Below are positions 28,765 to 41,100 of a DNA stretch of 64,000 nucleotides, piece after piece. The position numbers were made by a program, and so were the translations under genes. Each line of letters opens with the position of its first letter. Position 1 is the first letter of the stretch. The stretch is taken from positions 5,935,019-5,999,018 of the forward strand of contig JANAVB010033216.1 of the NCBI GenBank assembly GCA_029216955.1, in the 5' to 3' direction. Source of the DNA: Iris pallida. Its lineage: Eukaryota; Streptophyta; Magnoliopsida; Asparagales; Iridaceae. The notes beneath the pieces were generated by a model. That model ran no database searches and was not told the origin of the DNA. It saw nothing but the letters and a program-made list of their open reading frames with translations.

Positions 28765-31385
28765 CCCACCACCCACCATCCTCCTCCACCCTCTCCTCTC
28801 TCGACCTTCGCCTCCACCTCCCACCCTTTGCCGGTCGCTTCCTCCCTCCTTCGGCCCTCCTCACGGACCTCCTCGGGTTATGCGTTCAGCAGGAATTTCC
28901 CAAATTCGCTTTCGAATTTCGAAAATCCTCCCTTCCTTCCTAGCGGCGCCATCTTACTGCCTGGAGGCTCGTATCCATGAGGCCCCATGCGCCTGGGCGC
29001 TTTCCCCTACACGGGCGCATACGACTGCTCATCCGCAGCGGGCGCATATGCTCCTCCATCGCCCTTGGACGCATTCGGATGCCCCACTTCCCCCCCCACC
29101 GCCCTTGGGTGCATACGGAAGCCCCCCATCCGAATTCTCCTGCGCCTCCGAATCCTCGGCCTTAGATGCATACGGCCCTCCGTACCCCTTCATGGGCGCA
29201 TGCGGTTTCGTCCCCGCTGTTTCGTCCGTGGGCGCATATGGCAGCGCAGACACTTATGCGCCTCCGCCTCCGCTCAGGAGCGCTTCAGACCATCCTCTTT
29301 CCTCTGTGCCTGCCTGCGCTTCCGAGCCTCTGCCCTGGGAGAATATGGCCCCCCGCCCCCTTCACGGGCGTATCTGCCGATCCCGTCCCCGTAGACACTC
29401 CAGTTTGCGCTGTTGGCTGCACCGGCGCTCATGCACCTCCGCTTCAGGCTCCTTGTGGCTTCGTCTGTGCTGCCTCCTCTCTGGGAGCACTCGACCCTTT
29501 TTTCTCTTCGTCAGGTGTCATCGGCGTCTCCTCCCCTGCAGGTGCCTTCGTTCCAGGCCCCCCTGGTGTATCCCTATTCTGGCAGTTTGCTTCCCTTCCA
29601 GTTGCGGCCTCCCTCCCCCACCCTATTCGCTTTCGGATGTCGTGGTTCTTGCACCTTGCTCTGTGCCGCTCCCCTGGCCTCGAGCGATCCCATCCGCCAC
29701 CCCTCCGTTCTTCCTCCATCTCCCTCCACCCCCTTGCCCGCTCTCTCTCGGACGACCTCATCGCTCTCATCCCCAGCTTAGCAGCTGCCCCCCGGCCGGC
29801 CGTAGCTTCACCCCTTCTTTCATCTCCCACGCGGCCTGCCCCCTGTCTGGGCCAGGGCCCACCCCCTCCGTTGACTGCTCTGACACCATCCTTCACCGAT
29901 AAGCTTCGTCCTGACAGGGCATCCAAGCCGGGCCTCCTGTTCCCGAACGTCCCCCTTCCCGACGTTGTGTATTCGTCGGCATCTGTCGTGCTTACGGTGC
30001 CCTTCTCCGACTAGGAGCTAACCTCCCTGGCATCCTCCTTTCCCTATTCTTTCATCGTCAAGTTCTCTACAAGATGTCCTAAACTCTTCCGCGTCCAGGA
30101 GGTCATCGTCAGTTGGCGGCTCACGGCTGAATACAGGGTGGCCCCTCTTGACCCGAGGCATATTCTGCTCCACCTCTCCTCCGAACAAGACCGCATGTAT
30201 GTGTGGTCCAAAGGCACCAGTAGGGTGGATTCCCACCAGATGAAGATAATCAAGTGGTCAGCTAACTTTAACACTAAGGAAGACTCTACGATGGTTGCCG
30301 CCTGGGTGACCCTTTCCAATCTTCTGCTCATTTGCTTCGCTCTTGCAGCTCTTAAACGTATAGCCAACTCTTTCAGGACGTACGTGGCTACTGCCGCAGA
30401 AACCAGCAACCTGACCAAAGCCTACTATGCCAAGATATGTGTGGAACTCGACCTCACCTTCGAACCCCCGACCATATCCTTCTCGAACTCGGCAACCAGA
30501 CTCACACCCAGCAAATCATCTACGACAATCACATAATATTCTTCTCCCACTGCCATCTGTGCGACCACCTCTCAAAGCATTGCTTCCGCCTCCATCCTGA
30601 GCTTAAGCAGAAACCTGTACGGAAAGAATCCTACTCCAAAAGGGACAAGCATCATGCGATCGCCTAACCACCATTGCTTCCACTCTCGAACTCCCACACC
30701 AGGTTTAATTCCAGTGAAGGCAAAGGCATATCTGGCAGAAGTGCCTACCCGAACAAAGCGGTTATCCCCCTACCCACCAAATCTCCTCCTTTCGAATCAG
30801 TTCAACGCCCTTGATTCAGAAGCGATCGCCAACGACCAGGAGAGTCCCGCAGACTTGGTCGTGATCCCCAGGCTGGATTTCAAGGAGTCCAGCGGCACTC
30901 CATCGGAGGACGCTGAGGAGACCCTTCTAGAACTTCCTAGCACCCCGGATCACAACGGGGCTGCCGTCAGAGACGCCCTTGCTATTCTTGGGCCTGAGCA
31001 GGCCCATAGAGGACTTCAGGTCCTTGCTGCAGGCTTCCCGCTCCAGTTGGAGGGTGACCAGATTAGCATATCCGACGACACCATCCTCACCCCTCCGGAG
31101 GAACCCGATCTCGACGCCGTTGGAGAATCAGTTCAACACCACGAAGACACCCTCCTCATCCCGCCGGAGGAACCCAACCTCGACTCCGCCAGAGAATCTG
31201 TAGAACACCACGAAGACACCCTCCACAACCCACTCGAGGATTCCATCATCGACACATCCACCTCAACGGAGGGAGAGGCCTCCACCACTACCAGGAAATT
31301 GGATAAAAAGAGGGCTACTAAATCCCCGACCATGCACACCAGGTCCACAACTAAGCGGTCCAACCAACCCCCCAAGCCCAATTAA
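28765..31385 (+). pseudogene. L2 ORF1: RNA-binding protein of the second LINE (decayed)
   Basis: The N-terminal part carries degenerate repeats of a GAYG-like motif encoded by GGGCGCATAYG units (28980-29260). The DUF4283-like region at 30138-30430 (LDPRHILLHLSS, WSKGTSRVDSHQMKIIKW) is close to that of L1. The zinc knuckle at about 30540-30585 reads SHCHLCDHLSKHC and has lost its first Cys. Frame changes occur near 30450 and 30650, and a stop lies at 30012. The C-terminal acidic repeats (PEEPNLDSARESVEHHEDT-like, three copies at about 31095-31245) are not seen in L1. Confidence 0.85.
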
Positions 31386-32502
31386 TGCTGAACATTCTCT
31401 CCTGGAATGTCCGTGGTCTGGCAAACAAACCTACTATAAGGAGAATCACCAGCCTTAAGAAGACTCACAAGATCGACATCTTGATCATCCTTGAACCCAA
31501 AATCCCCTATAAAAAACTCAAATCCATTCAACTGCAGTTAGGCTTTCAGTCGACCATCGCAGGCAGACATGACATTTGGATCCTCTACTCGAAGGACGTC
31601 ATGATCGGAGTCATCCAGGACTCCAGGCACGCCCTATCTTGCTGGATGGAGCACCCTATATTCCCCAAGCACGCTATCCTTTCTGTGGTCCATGGTAGCT
31701 ATGACATCGCTGATCGCAAGCACCTCTGAACGACCTCATGGACATCCACCATCACCACCACAACCTCCCGTGGCTTTGCATAGGGGACTTCAACGCAATA
31801 TCTTGCAGAGAGGAAAAGACTGGCGGCCGTCCCCCCACCAATGCGGCCATGCATGATTGCAACAATTTCATCTTCAACTCCCACCTCTCCCCTCTTCCGT
31901 TCACAGGCAACACCTTCACCTGGTGCAACATGCAGGAAGGTGACCGACGACAATACTCCCGCTTTGACAGAGCTCTGACGAATGTCCACTGGCATGGGAT
32001 GGGGACTACTTCTAAGCTTTCCCACCATAACGCCACCGAATCCGACCACGCCCCCTGCTAGTTAGAATTACTTGCACTTCCAGCCAGTCCACCAAGAGTT
32101 TTCGATTCCTCGACTTCTGGAGCAAGCACCCACAATTCTTAGGTGTTGTCAAAGAAGCATGGAACAAGGCGGACTCCCCCGAGCCTCTCATCCAGATCGC
32201 CAACAAGCTTAAGGCCACGAGGAAAGCCCTCGCGGCCTGGAGCAGGCAAGCTTATGGGGATATTTTCAAGCCATCCGTGAGGCTGAGGATGACGTGACTA
32301 GGGCTAAAATCAGGCACATGACCGACGATTCGCCTGCCACCAGGACCGCCCTTAACCGAACCAAAGCCATCCTCAAATTCAGGCTGAAAGTTGAGACCGA
32401 CTTTTGGAAGCAGAAAGCGAGGCTTAAATGGGACAGCGACGGGGACAAAAACTCGAACTACTTCCACGCCTGCGTCAGTGGTCGCAGACGGAAACTCACT
32501 CT
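31385..32502 (+). pseudogene. L2 ORF2, part 1: endonuclease domain
   Basis: The start MLNILSWNVRGLANK overlaps the ORF1 stop as TAATG, as in L1. Endonuclease landmarks are ILIILEPK, CIGDFNAIS (31775) and SDHAPC (32043). There is a stop at 31729, and the frame changes after it. The coding sequence is cut at 32502 by T1 just after a conserved GRRRKL motif, and resumes at 49135. Confidence 0.88.
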
Positions 32503-33427
32503 TGTAGGTCCTAAAAAATCAAGTTGCATCAATCAACAAAAGTCAAAAATTCAAGATATTCATCATTTTGATGAGTTGCGCAGACAACAGATTGCGCAGA
32601 CATCACTTTACGCAGGTTGGTTTGCGCATGTTCCCAACTGCGCAGGCTGACGTGGCAGAAGTCATCATTGACTGAATCAAATCAGATCTTCCTGACAGCT
32701 GACAACACGAATAACGAGGAGGCTGTTCGTTTTTGATGCCGCACAGTGCTCGAAGGCGGCTGACAGGTAGCAGCGCAATCCGTGGTTGCGCAAACCATTC
32801 ATGCACAATCCGTGGTTGCGCAAACCATTCATGCGCAGTCTGAGTCTGCGCAAACCAAAGTCTGCGCAGTTCACTTTGCGCATTCTACCAACATAACTGA
32901 CCAATTATATGTGGCATTCATGCCATCAATTGCTCATTACGTGGCAACTGTCTATGCACGATCATGCGCATTTCAATCAAATAATGCCATGTGTCTCAGA
33001 TAGTTGGCCTACGATCCAGTAACTGCCTGCGCAGTCCATATCTGCGCAAACCAGTTGCTGCACAAATTAGCTTGCGCAGTCCAAAATAACTGAAAGTTAG
33101 TTATTTTCAGAACTCTATAAATAGAGTTTCAAGTCTTCATTTCAAGGGGGATCAAGATCAGAGATCAGAAATCAGAGAGTTCAGGAGTTCTTGCCAAAGT
33201 GCTGCTGCATTCTTCCGAGACTTTTGTCTTCAACTTCAGAGGCTTTTGCCTTCAATTTCCAGAGTTGTTTTCAACTTCAAAGGCTTCGTCTTCAAAGTTC
33301 ACATCGTCCAAGGGATAAAGCAATCGTCATCAAGATTGGATTCCTATAGTTGTAATTTTCCCAGAATTCTTGTAATCTTTATTACAGTTTGTATCAATAA
33401 AGTTTTATACTTTTGTTTTTGCAAACA
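32503..33427 (+). repeat. T1 5' LTR
   Basis: It starts TGTAGGTCC and ends TTTGCAAACA. It carries about 14 copies of the TGCGCA palindrome or its close GCGCA form. A TATA box lies at 33116-33123 within a near-palindrome (CTCTATAAATAGAG), and an AATAAA poly(A) signal at 33396-33401. These suggest a U3-R-U5 structure with R between about 33145 and 33415. Confidence 0.95.
33116..33123 (+). promoter_or_regulatory. TATA box of the T1 5' LTR
   Basis: TATAAATA centred in AACTCTATAAATAGAGTT, a near-perfect 18-bp palindrome. It is followed about 280 nt later by AATAAA, as expected for R-region transcription. The 3' LTR has the same box at 48818-48825. Confidence 0.8.
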
Positions 33428-33430
33428 AAA

Positions 33431-33448
33431 TGGCGACTCTGCTGGGGA
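33431..33448 (+). promoter_or_regulatory. T1 primer-binding site (tRNA-Arg type likely)
   Basis: TGGCGACTCTGCTGGGGA starts 3 nt after the LTR. Its complement ends in GAGTCGCCA, which fits a plant tRNA-Arg 3' end of the kind reported for Ogre/Tat elements. The tRNA identity is from memory of the lineage. The gag ATG (33430-33432) overlaps its first two bases. Confidence 0.7.
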
Positions 33449-36400
33449 CAACTTTTTCCTCCGACAGGGAAGTAGCAACTCAATGTGACGTAGCGTCGAT
33501 CGGGAAGACGCAGAAGACGCTGGTTGTTAAGGTCAACCAGACAGCCTACGAGGCGATGCTCAACTCCAAGACCACTCCCCGTACTGCAGTTACATCTGCC
33601 AAGAGCAAAGTGCGCTCAGTTTGGGTCTCCAAGTCTGCACAATCTGGCAGTTTTGCCACCAAGGATGCTGTACCAACTGCTGCACAATCTGCTAGTCAGA
33701 TTGCTGCACAAACTACTGTGTCAACTGTTGCACAGTCTGTCTCAGCAACTGCTGCAACTGTTGCGCAAGCTACTTCATATGCTGCCTTGTCAAAACAGAA
33801 GACTCCTATGACTCTGGCGCAATTAGTAGTGGCTTTTCCTGCGCAAAATAGCACTCCAGTAACTAAAATGCACCCCAAGCACTCTAAGACAAAGACTCCT
33901 GATGCACTTCCTACCAAAGCTTCTAATGCACAAATGACTAGTGCACCTTCCACCCATGCGCAAACCAAGTCTGCGCAATCCAAGAAAAATAGCCTTTTGG
34001 CTAAATTCCCTTCTTCTCACAATAAAAGAAGAGATTCTATTCCTCTTCCCAAACACCCTATTGCCTCTGCGTAATCCACTGAGGGTAGTCCTTTGACTAT
34101 TTCTCCTTCTCTTCAAAGCAAAGGAAAAGGTCCATTGGTTTTTTCTCAAACTTCCTTGTCTCATGACTTGGAAGATAACAGAGGGAAACGCTCTTTAGCT
34201 AACCCTTCATCTCAAAACAAGAAAAAAGGCCCTTTGGTCTTTTCTCAGTCTTCTTCAGTCTTTACTGAAGAGGATCCATCTCAATGTGTCTCGGCACCAA
34301 TCAATTCAAGAACTCTGGCAAACAAGGATTCTTCTTTCCTTTATAACAAGAGTACTTGTACTAATTAAAGAGGTATTCTGCCTACTCCGATAGCAGAATT
34401 CCAGGACCTCCTGACTCTCCAAATTTGTCGTTCCAGACAGGGAAAACTGTTAGTGTCTCAAACAGAAACTCCTGGGGGTGAATTTGCTGACCTCAGAACT
34501 TATCTTAACTGATCCACTTCGGTAAAACGCAAACAGCCGATGCCGAAGGTCAAACATCATCAAAAACAAATCTCCAAGGTCAAAAATCCTGACACTTATG
34601 CCAATGAAGTGAGTACTTCCCTGTATACTCAAGGGACTAAACATTTGAAGAATCGGAATCATGTTCCAAATGTTATCAAAGAACAGATCCCTCGGAACTT
34701 TCCTCGTCCTGTTGTAGATCTTCGAGAACATCTAAGACAAAAACAGGATAATATCTCAATATCTCCATCTCAACCATCTGATCATCACTGTAATCATAAA
34801 GTCATCATCCAATGCTGTTGTCAAACGACAAAACGATCTGTCTTCGATCGTTTAACTTTTGCTAAATCTGAACCTATGTCAGAAGAAGACGAAGTTTTGT
34901 ATGCTTCTGTTAATATGACTTCCCGAGGCTCTGAGGGTAAAAGATGCTCTAAGCATGGTAGACTCCGCAAGCCAAGCCAACGGTATTTGGAATTACTTCA
35001 AGAATCTTCCGAAGGAGTATTTCAACATACCCGTTCTCGAAGCCGAGATACAATCGGTCAAAGGAATCTTCCTCAAAACCCTTCAAGTCATCTTCCTGTT
35101 TCTCAGTCAGGAGATGATTCGTTCTCTGATTATGATGCATACAGTGAAAGTTCTGAACAAACAGTATCTTCCATTGTGCCAAGAGAAGTGACGGCTTATG
35201 TTGTCACCGATGATCCAGATGCTTCAACCTCCGCAAATCAGGAACAGTGAATTGCTGCACTCGAAGACAAATTAAAAACCATGGCTGAGATGGTTGCTAG
35301 TATGTATTCCATCATTGTAGCACAGCATGTTACACCACCAACTACACCTATTACTAGTCCAGAGATCATAGCATCTTCAATACCTGCCAATACTGGGCTG
35401 GGGGTAGTGCCTCCCCAAATGCCTCCTGTACAAGTGTAAGTACAAACTACGCCTAGCCAGTCAGGAGCTGGGGGTAGTGCTTACAACGCTGTTCCTCCTC
35501 CTATCACTACAACTCAACCTGCTCCTTCTTCTTCATCAGAAGACGCCAATGAAGCTGTCAAACTCTTACGAACCCAGTTTGAAGCATTTAAAGAGAAAGA
35601 CAATCTACAAAGGTTGGAGATTAAACAGCCCTATCCGGTTGAATGGAAGGACGTTCCGTTTCCCCCAAAGTACAAAATCCCTACAATCTCTCTGTTCGAT
35701 GTCAGTACTTCCCCGAGTCAATTCATCAATCATTTTGAGGTAATGACTGTTCAACTTCAGCCAAATGACGCTCTTCTTACCAGAGTGTTCGTCGGTTGTT
35801 TAGCCGACGTAGCATACGACTGGTACAGATGTTTGCCCGATGGTTGCATCACATCCTTTTCAGGTCTCAAACAAATCTTTCTGGAATGGTTCTATGAAGG
35901 ATTTAATGATATGACTATGTCAGCTCTCAACAAAATCAAACAAAAACATAATGAAACTGCTGAGAGCTTTATTGAACGGTTCCGCCGTGAAGCTTTGAAA
36001 ATGCCTCCAGGGACTCCAGCTGCTGTCACTATTGATACTTGTAAGGCAAATCTTTTACCTATTATCAGTATGTGGACGGGATCTACCCAATTCCAAGATT
36101 GGCCCTCATTCATCGTCAACACCAAAGCTGCTGAAGTGAGTGCTGACAAGTTCAAACAATTGGGGGTACAAATGTCTAACCCTGATCGCGATGAGCATCA
36201 AAATTCAGGTGGTGGCAATCGTCAGAACAATCGCAAAGCGAAAGAGACTTTGAACATTAACTTGAACAAAAATAAAGAATCTTTGGCTGTCAATGTGGCC
36301 CCACCTACATCTACTCCTACTCCTTCTGTACCTCCACCGAGGGAACCTCGTTCGAAGGTAGAATATTCCTTTGACGAAAATGACACGTCAAGTATCTTTG

Positions 36401-37983
36401 AATGTCTACTCAAAAGCAATAAAATTCAACTCCCTGATCCAAAGAAACCTGATGAAGTCAATAAAATTGATCATCCCAAGTATTGTGTCTATCACCGATT
36501 TATTGGACATCCTACTCGAGCATGCTATGTGCTCAAAGGTAAGATTCAAGAGCTTGTCAATGCTGGTGTAGTCACTTTGCAACAAGATGAGAAGACTGTT
36601 ACTGCAAATATGGTTTCAGTCCAATTTGGGGATTTCCCTCCACAGATGATACAGCATGGTGTCATTCCAATTCCTAAAGCAACCCTTGAGATTGAGAATC
36701 TCCCGCTTCCATCCAATGAAGGTCTTATTCCCTTGTCTCTTGACAACGGTGAAATTATGTGGATCCATCCTGATCTTGCTCCAGAATTTAAGATATCTTC
36801 TAAGAAGAAAACTCGTTCTAAAGGCAAAACCAAGATTTGCAATATGGTATTTTTTGATCCCATTGTTGACGAAGAGATTCTGTTAGGCACCAGATCAGGG
36901 AAAGCTTATTTGAAAGATCATTCTGAAGGTCAAAAGGATCCTGCTTCTTCTTCCGAACCTGCTCCAGTACAACCTGCATCTGCTGAAGAGGTCCCTTCTA
37001 CATCTTCACCAGTTGTAGTATCAATTCCTCCTAAGCCAACAACGGCTGACAAAGGCAAGCAACAAGTTCGATTTGACAAACCTCTAAAGAAGTCATCTCC
37101 TACTAGACTTGAGAAGCCTTACAACTTTGATATATTAGCTCAATTAGCTAATACACCAGCTAGGCTGTCAATCTTTAAACTTTTGCGTCTTTCCAAAGAG
37201 ACACGAGAAACTCTAAGTGAAGCTCTGATGCAGGCTGAAACTTGCTTAACTCTTCTCAAGAAGCCAGAATCAGAATCAGTCTCTTGTCATCACTGTCATA
37301 GTGTCTTGGAACTGATCCCAAACATTACCTTCACTCAGGATGATATGCTAATGGAAGATAATAGACATGATCGTCCTCTTTACTATACAGGATATATAGA
37401 TTCAATGAAGGTTGATCGTATCCTGATAGATCCAGGGTCTGCACTTAGTATTATGCCAAAGACAATGCTAGATGCATTGAAGATACCAGTGCATAGTCTT
37501 TCAACCACGATCACTACTATTCTGGGATTTAACCAAGGAAAGAGTGAACCTTTGGGCAAGATCCGCCTGAAACTCCAAATAGGCAATCTTCGCACAAAGG
37601 TGACCTTTTATATCATTGACAATCATGGTTGTTCTTACAATGCTCTCCTGGGAAGGCCATTCCTCCATGAACACAATGTCGTTCCATCAACTCTTCATCA
37701 ATGCTTTAAATACGTTGATGACAAAGGACAAGTTCACAAGGAAGTTGCGGACCTTTATCCTTTCAAGGGTGTTGAAGCTTATTGCAACGATGCTCGTATG
37801 TACAAGGATGAATTTATGAAGGTGGTATTGGCTATGGATACTGAAGAAGATCAAAAAACAGTACCTCAAGACACACTTATCATACCTGTTAAGGGGCGAG
37901 TTTCTCATCCTCAATCTTCCAAGCCACTGGTTATTCACTTACCAGTTTAAAAGAAATCAGTTGATGCTGATGAAAATCAAAGG

Positions 37984-38154
37984 GAGCTCACCTCTTCTGA
38001 GCCACTTGTTATCGACTTACGTCGTAACAAAGACAAAAAGCAGCTCATTCCTTCTGAGCCACTTGTTGTTGATCTAAATCGCAACAAGAAAAAAAGAGAG
38101 CTCACCTCTTCTGAGCCACTTGTTATCGATCTCCGTCGTAACAAGCCTCCTCCA
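37984..38154 (+). repeat. 57-bp tandem repeat (3 copies) inside T1 gag-pol
   Basis: Units start at 37984, 38041 and 38098 and encode 19-residue repeats of the form ELTSSEPLVIDLRRNK, between protease and RT. The period is a multiple of three, so the frame is kept. An earlier related SSKPLVIHLPV segment just upstream may be a fourth, more diverged unit. Confidence 0.85.
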
Positions 38155-41100
38155 CGTTCTTCTTCTCCCCCTCTTGTAATCAATTTGACCAAACCTGCTA
38201 AGGTTAAAGGTCCTGTTGTAAATACTGATGTACAAATCAATGAAAAAGCACCTACTTTCCAGTATATTGATGTTATTTATTATACTAAAAGTTATTTGGA
38301 TATGTTAGATAGCTTCCAATCAATTACACTGGGAGTCGTACAATCTTTTCAGACAGAAGTCTCGCTTGAAGATCCAGATGATTCTTACCGTATTCACCCT
38401 TCTTTGAAGAAAGGTGAAAGTCCAGCATTTTTATATAAAAGACCGGAAACAAAGATTAACTATACGGATGATAGCAAAGTTAATGATACGGGACGTCTCC
38501 AGTTCCATCGTTATAGTCGACAATCAAAAGACATCCTCCGAAAGATGGGTTACGACTTCAAGAGCGGCCTTAACTATGGTAAAGGTAGACGAACTCCCAT
38601 TCGTACAACAGTTCCAAACGGAAAATCACAAATGTATTATGACAGGACCAAGAAAGGTCTCGGATATACTTCTCCTCCACTGTTATCCCCAGCGGCTTCT
38701 GAATCAGATAGTGAAGAACGTTCTAATTCTTCTGATTCCAGATCATGGGATTCTGATACCAGCATCGGTGAAGTCCATCGTATAATCGTATCTTCTAACA
38801 TGGTCTCCGTTGAACTACCAGAAGGCTGTGATGAAGATGTTGAAGAAAGTCCGAAAACAGATCCTTGGGCTCAACATATGGATAACCAATGGGTACTTTG
38901 TTTTGAACAACGTGAACCTCCTACTGAAGATCAACTAATTCAAATTGATGTAGGGGAAAGAGAGTCACCTCGGCCAATCTTTATTAGCAAGAATCTTCCA
39001 GAAGCAGATAAGCAAGAGTTGATTCTTCTCATTAAAGAATATATAGACGTCTTTGCTTGGAGTTACGAAGACATGCCAGGTTTAGATCCCAAGATTGCTA
39101 CTCACAAACTGAACATTCTTCCTAATGCTAAACCGGTCAAACGGCAACAAAGGCGATTTAAGCCTGAAATGATAGACGCAATTGATGATGAAATTAAGAT
39201 GCTCATCGCTTGTGGCTTTATTCGAGAAGAGCAGCATCCTGATTGGGTAGCCAATGTCATCCCAGTTCTGAAGAAAATTAGAAAAGTTTGAGTCTGCATC
39301 GACTTCTGAGATCTCAATGAAGCATGTCCGAAAGATGAATTTCCTCTTCCTATCACAGACGTCATGATTGACAATACTTGTGGGTTCGAGCGAATATCTT
39401 TTATGGATGGATTCTCCGGATATAATCAGATTAAAATACATCCTGAAGATGAAAAGCATACATCTTTCCGCACTCCTCGAGGAGTCTATTGTTACACAGT
39501 GATGCCATTTGGTCTCAAGAACGCTGGTGCAACCTACCAACGGGCTATGAGTACTATTTTCAGAGAACATCTTCGTAAAACAGTCGAATGCTACGTTGAC
39601 GATATTGCTGTCAAAAGTCGTCTAAAAGAAGATCACATCCAAGATTTGAGAACAATATTTAATCTCATGCGTCAACTTCAGCTCAAGATGAATCCCACCA
39701 AGTCATTCTTGGGTGTCTCTAGTGGCAAATTTCTCGGCTTCGTCATTACCTCTAAGGGTATACACGTGGATCCCGAGAAGATCAAAGCCATCCAAGAGAT
39801 GCGTCCTCCACGCAACCTAAATGAGCTACGAGGATTCCAAGGCCGACTTGCGTACATTAGGCGATTCATTTCGAACTTGTCTGGACGCTGCAGACCATTC
39901 ACTCAACTAATGAAGAAGGGTGTATTTTTTGTTTGGACTGAAGAGTGTCAACGAGCATTCGACGATATCAAACAATATCTTATAAACCTACCAGTTTTGG
40001 TGCCACCTATCTCTGGTATTCCATTCTTGATGTATGTCCGTGCTATGGACCATTCATTGGGTGCTTTACTTGCCCAAAAGAACAAAGAAGACCATGAACA
40101 AGCTATCTACTATCTTAGCCGAACTATGATTGGTGCTGAACACCGTTATAGTCCGGTCGAGAAAGAATGCCTGGCTCTTATGTTTGTTGTGCAAAAGACG
40201 AGGCATTATATCATTGGTCAAACTATTCATGTTATATCTCGAGTTAACCCTCTCCGAGTACTCATGAAGAAACCGAGTACACTTAATTCTCGGTTGGCTA
40301 CATGGGCAATCCTGCTAGCTCAATATGACATGGTGTATGTTCCACAGAAATCTGTCAAAGGTCAAGCGTTGGCGGACTTCTTAGCAGCTCATCCTGTGCC
40401 TGAGACATCTAAACTCTATGACAAAATTCCTGACGAGACATTAGAAGTCAACATGATCTCCGAAGAGTTTCCAACCTGGCGTTTATTCTTTGATGGTGCA
40501 TCAAGAATTGGACCAAATGGTGCTATAGTGGCAGGTGTTGGAGTTGTTCTCGTTTCTCCAGACGGATTAACTATCCAAAGAGCCTACTCTTTAGATGAAC
40601 CTTGCTCTAACAATGTGGCAGAGTACAATGCTTTACTTGTCGGCCTTCAGCTAGCTAAACAACTGAATGTTGAATATCTGGAAGTCTATGGTGATTCTAA
40701 ACTGGTTGTGAACCAGGTTAGAGGAACCTATGAAGTCCGTCATCAAGACCTAGTGCCTTATCATGAAGCGACAATTAATATAGCTACATCATTCAAAGCT
40801 TTCTTCATCGACTATGTTCGACGAGCTTGCAATACTGAAGCCGATGCTTTGGCCAATCTTGCAGCTGTCTTAGCCATCCCTATCAAAAGACATCAGGTGG
40901 TGGTTATTTCTAACCGAGAACTGTTCTGTATTGAAAATAATCGTAATATTGAATTTAGCAATCTTGCTGAAGTCAATGTTATTGATGACGATTGGAGAAC
41001 TCCTTTTATCGATTTTGTAGTACATGACATACTCCCTGAAGATCCTAAAGAGGCTACAAGCGTTCGACGTCGATCTCTACGATTTTATTACAATCAAACC

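Noticed and set aside
32780..33003. Small ORF with repeated AQTIHAQS-like units in the T1 LTR
   Set aside because: It arises from the TGCGCA-type repeats and is present in both LTRs; there is no sign of coding constraint.
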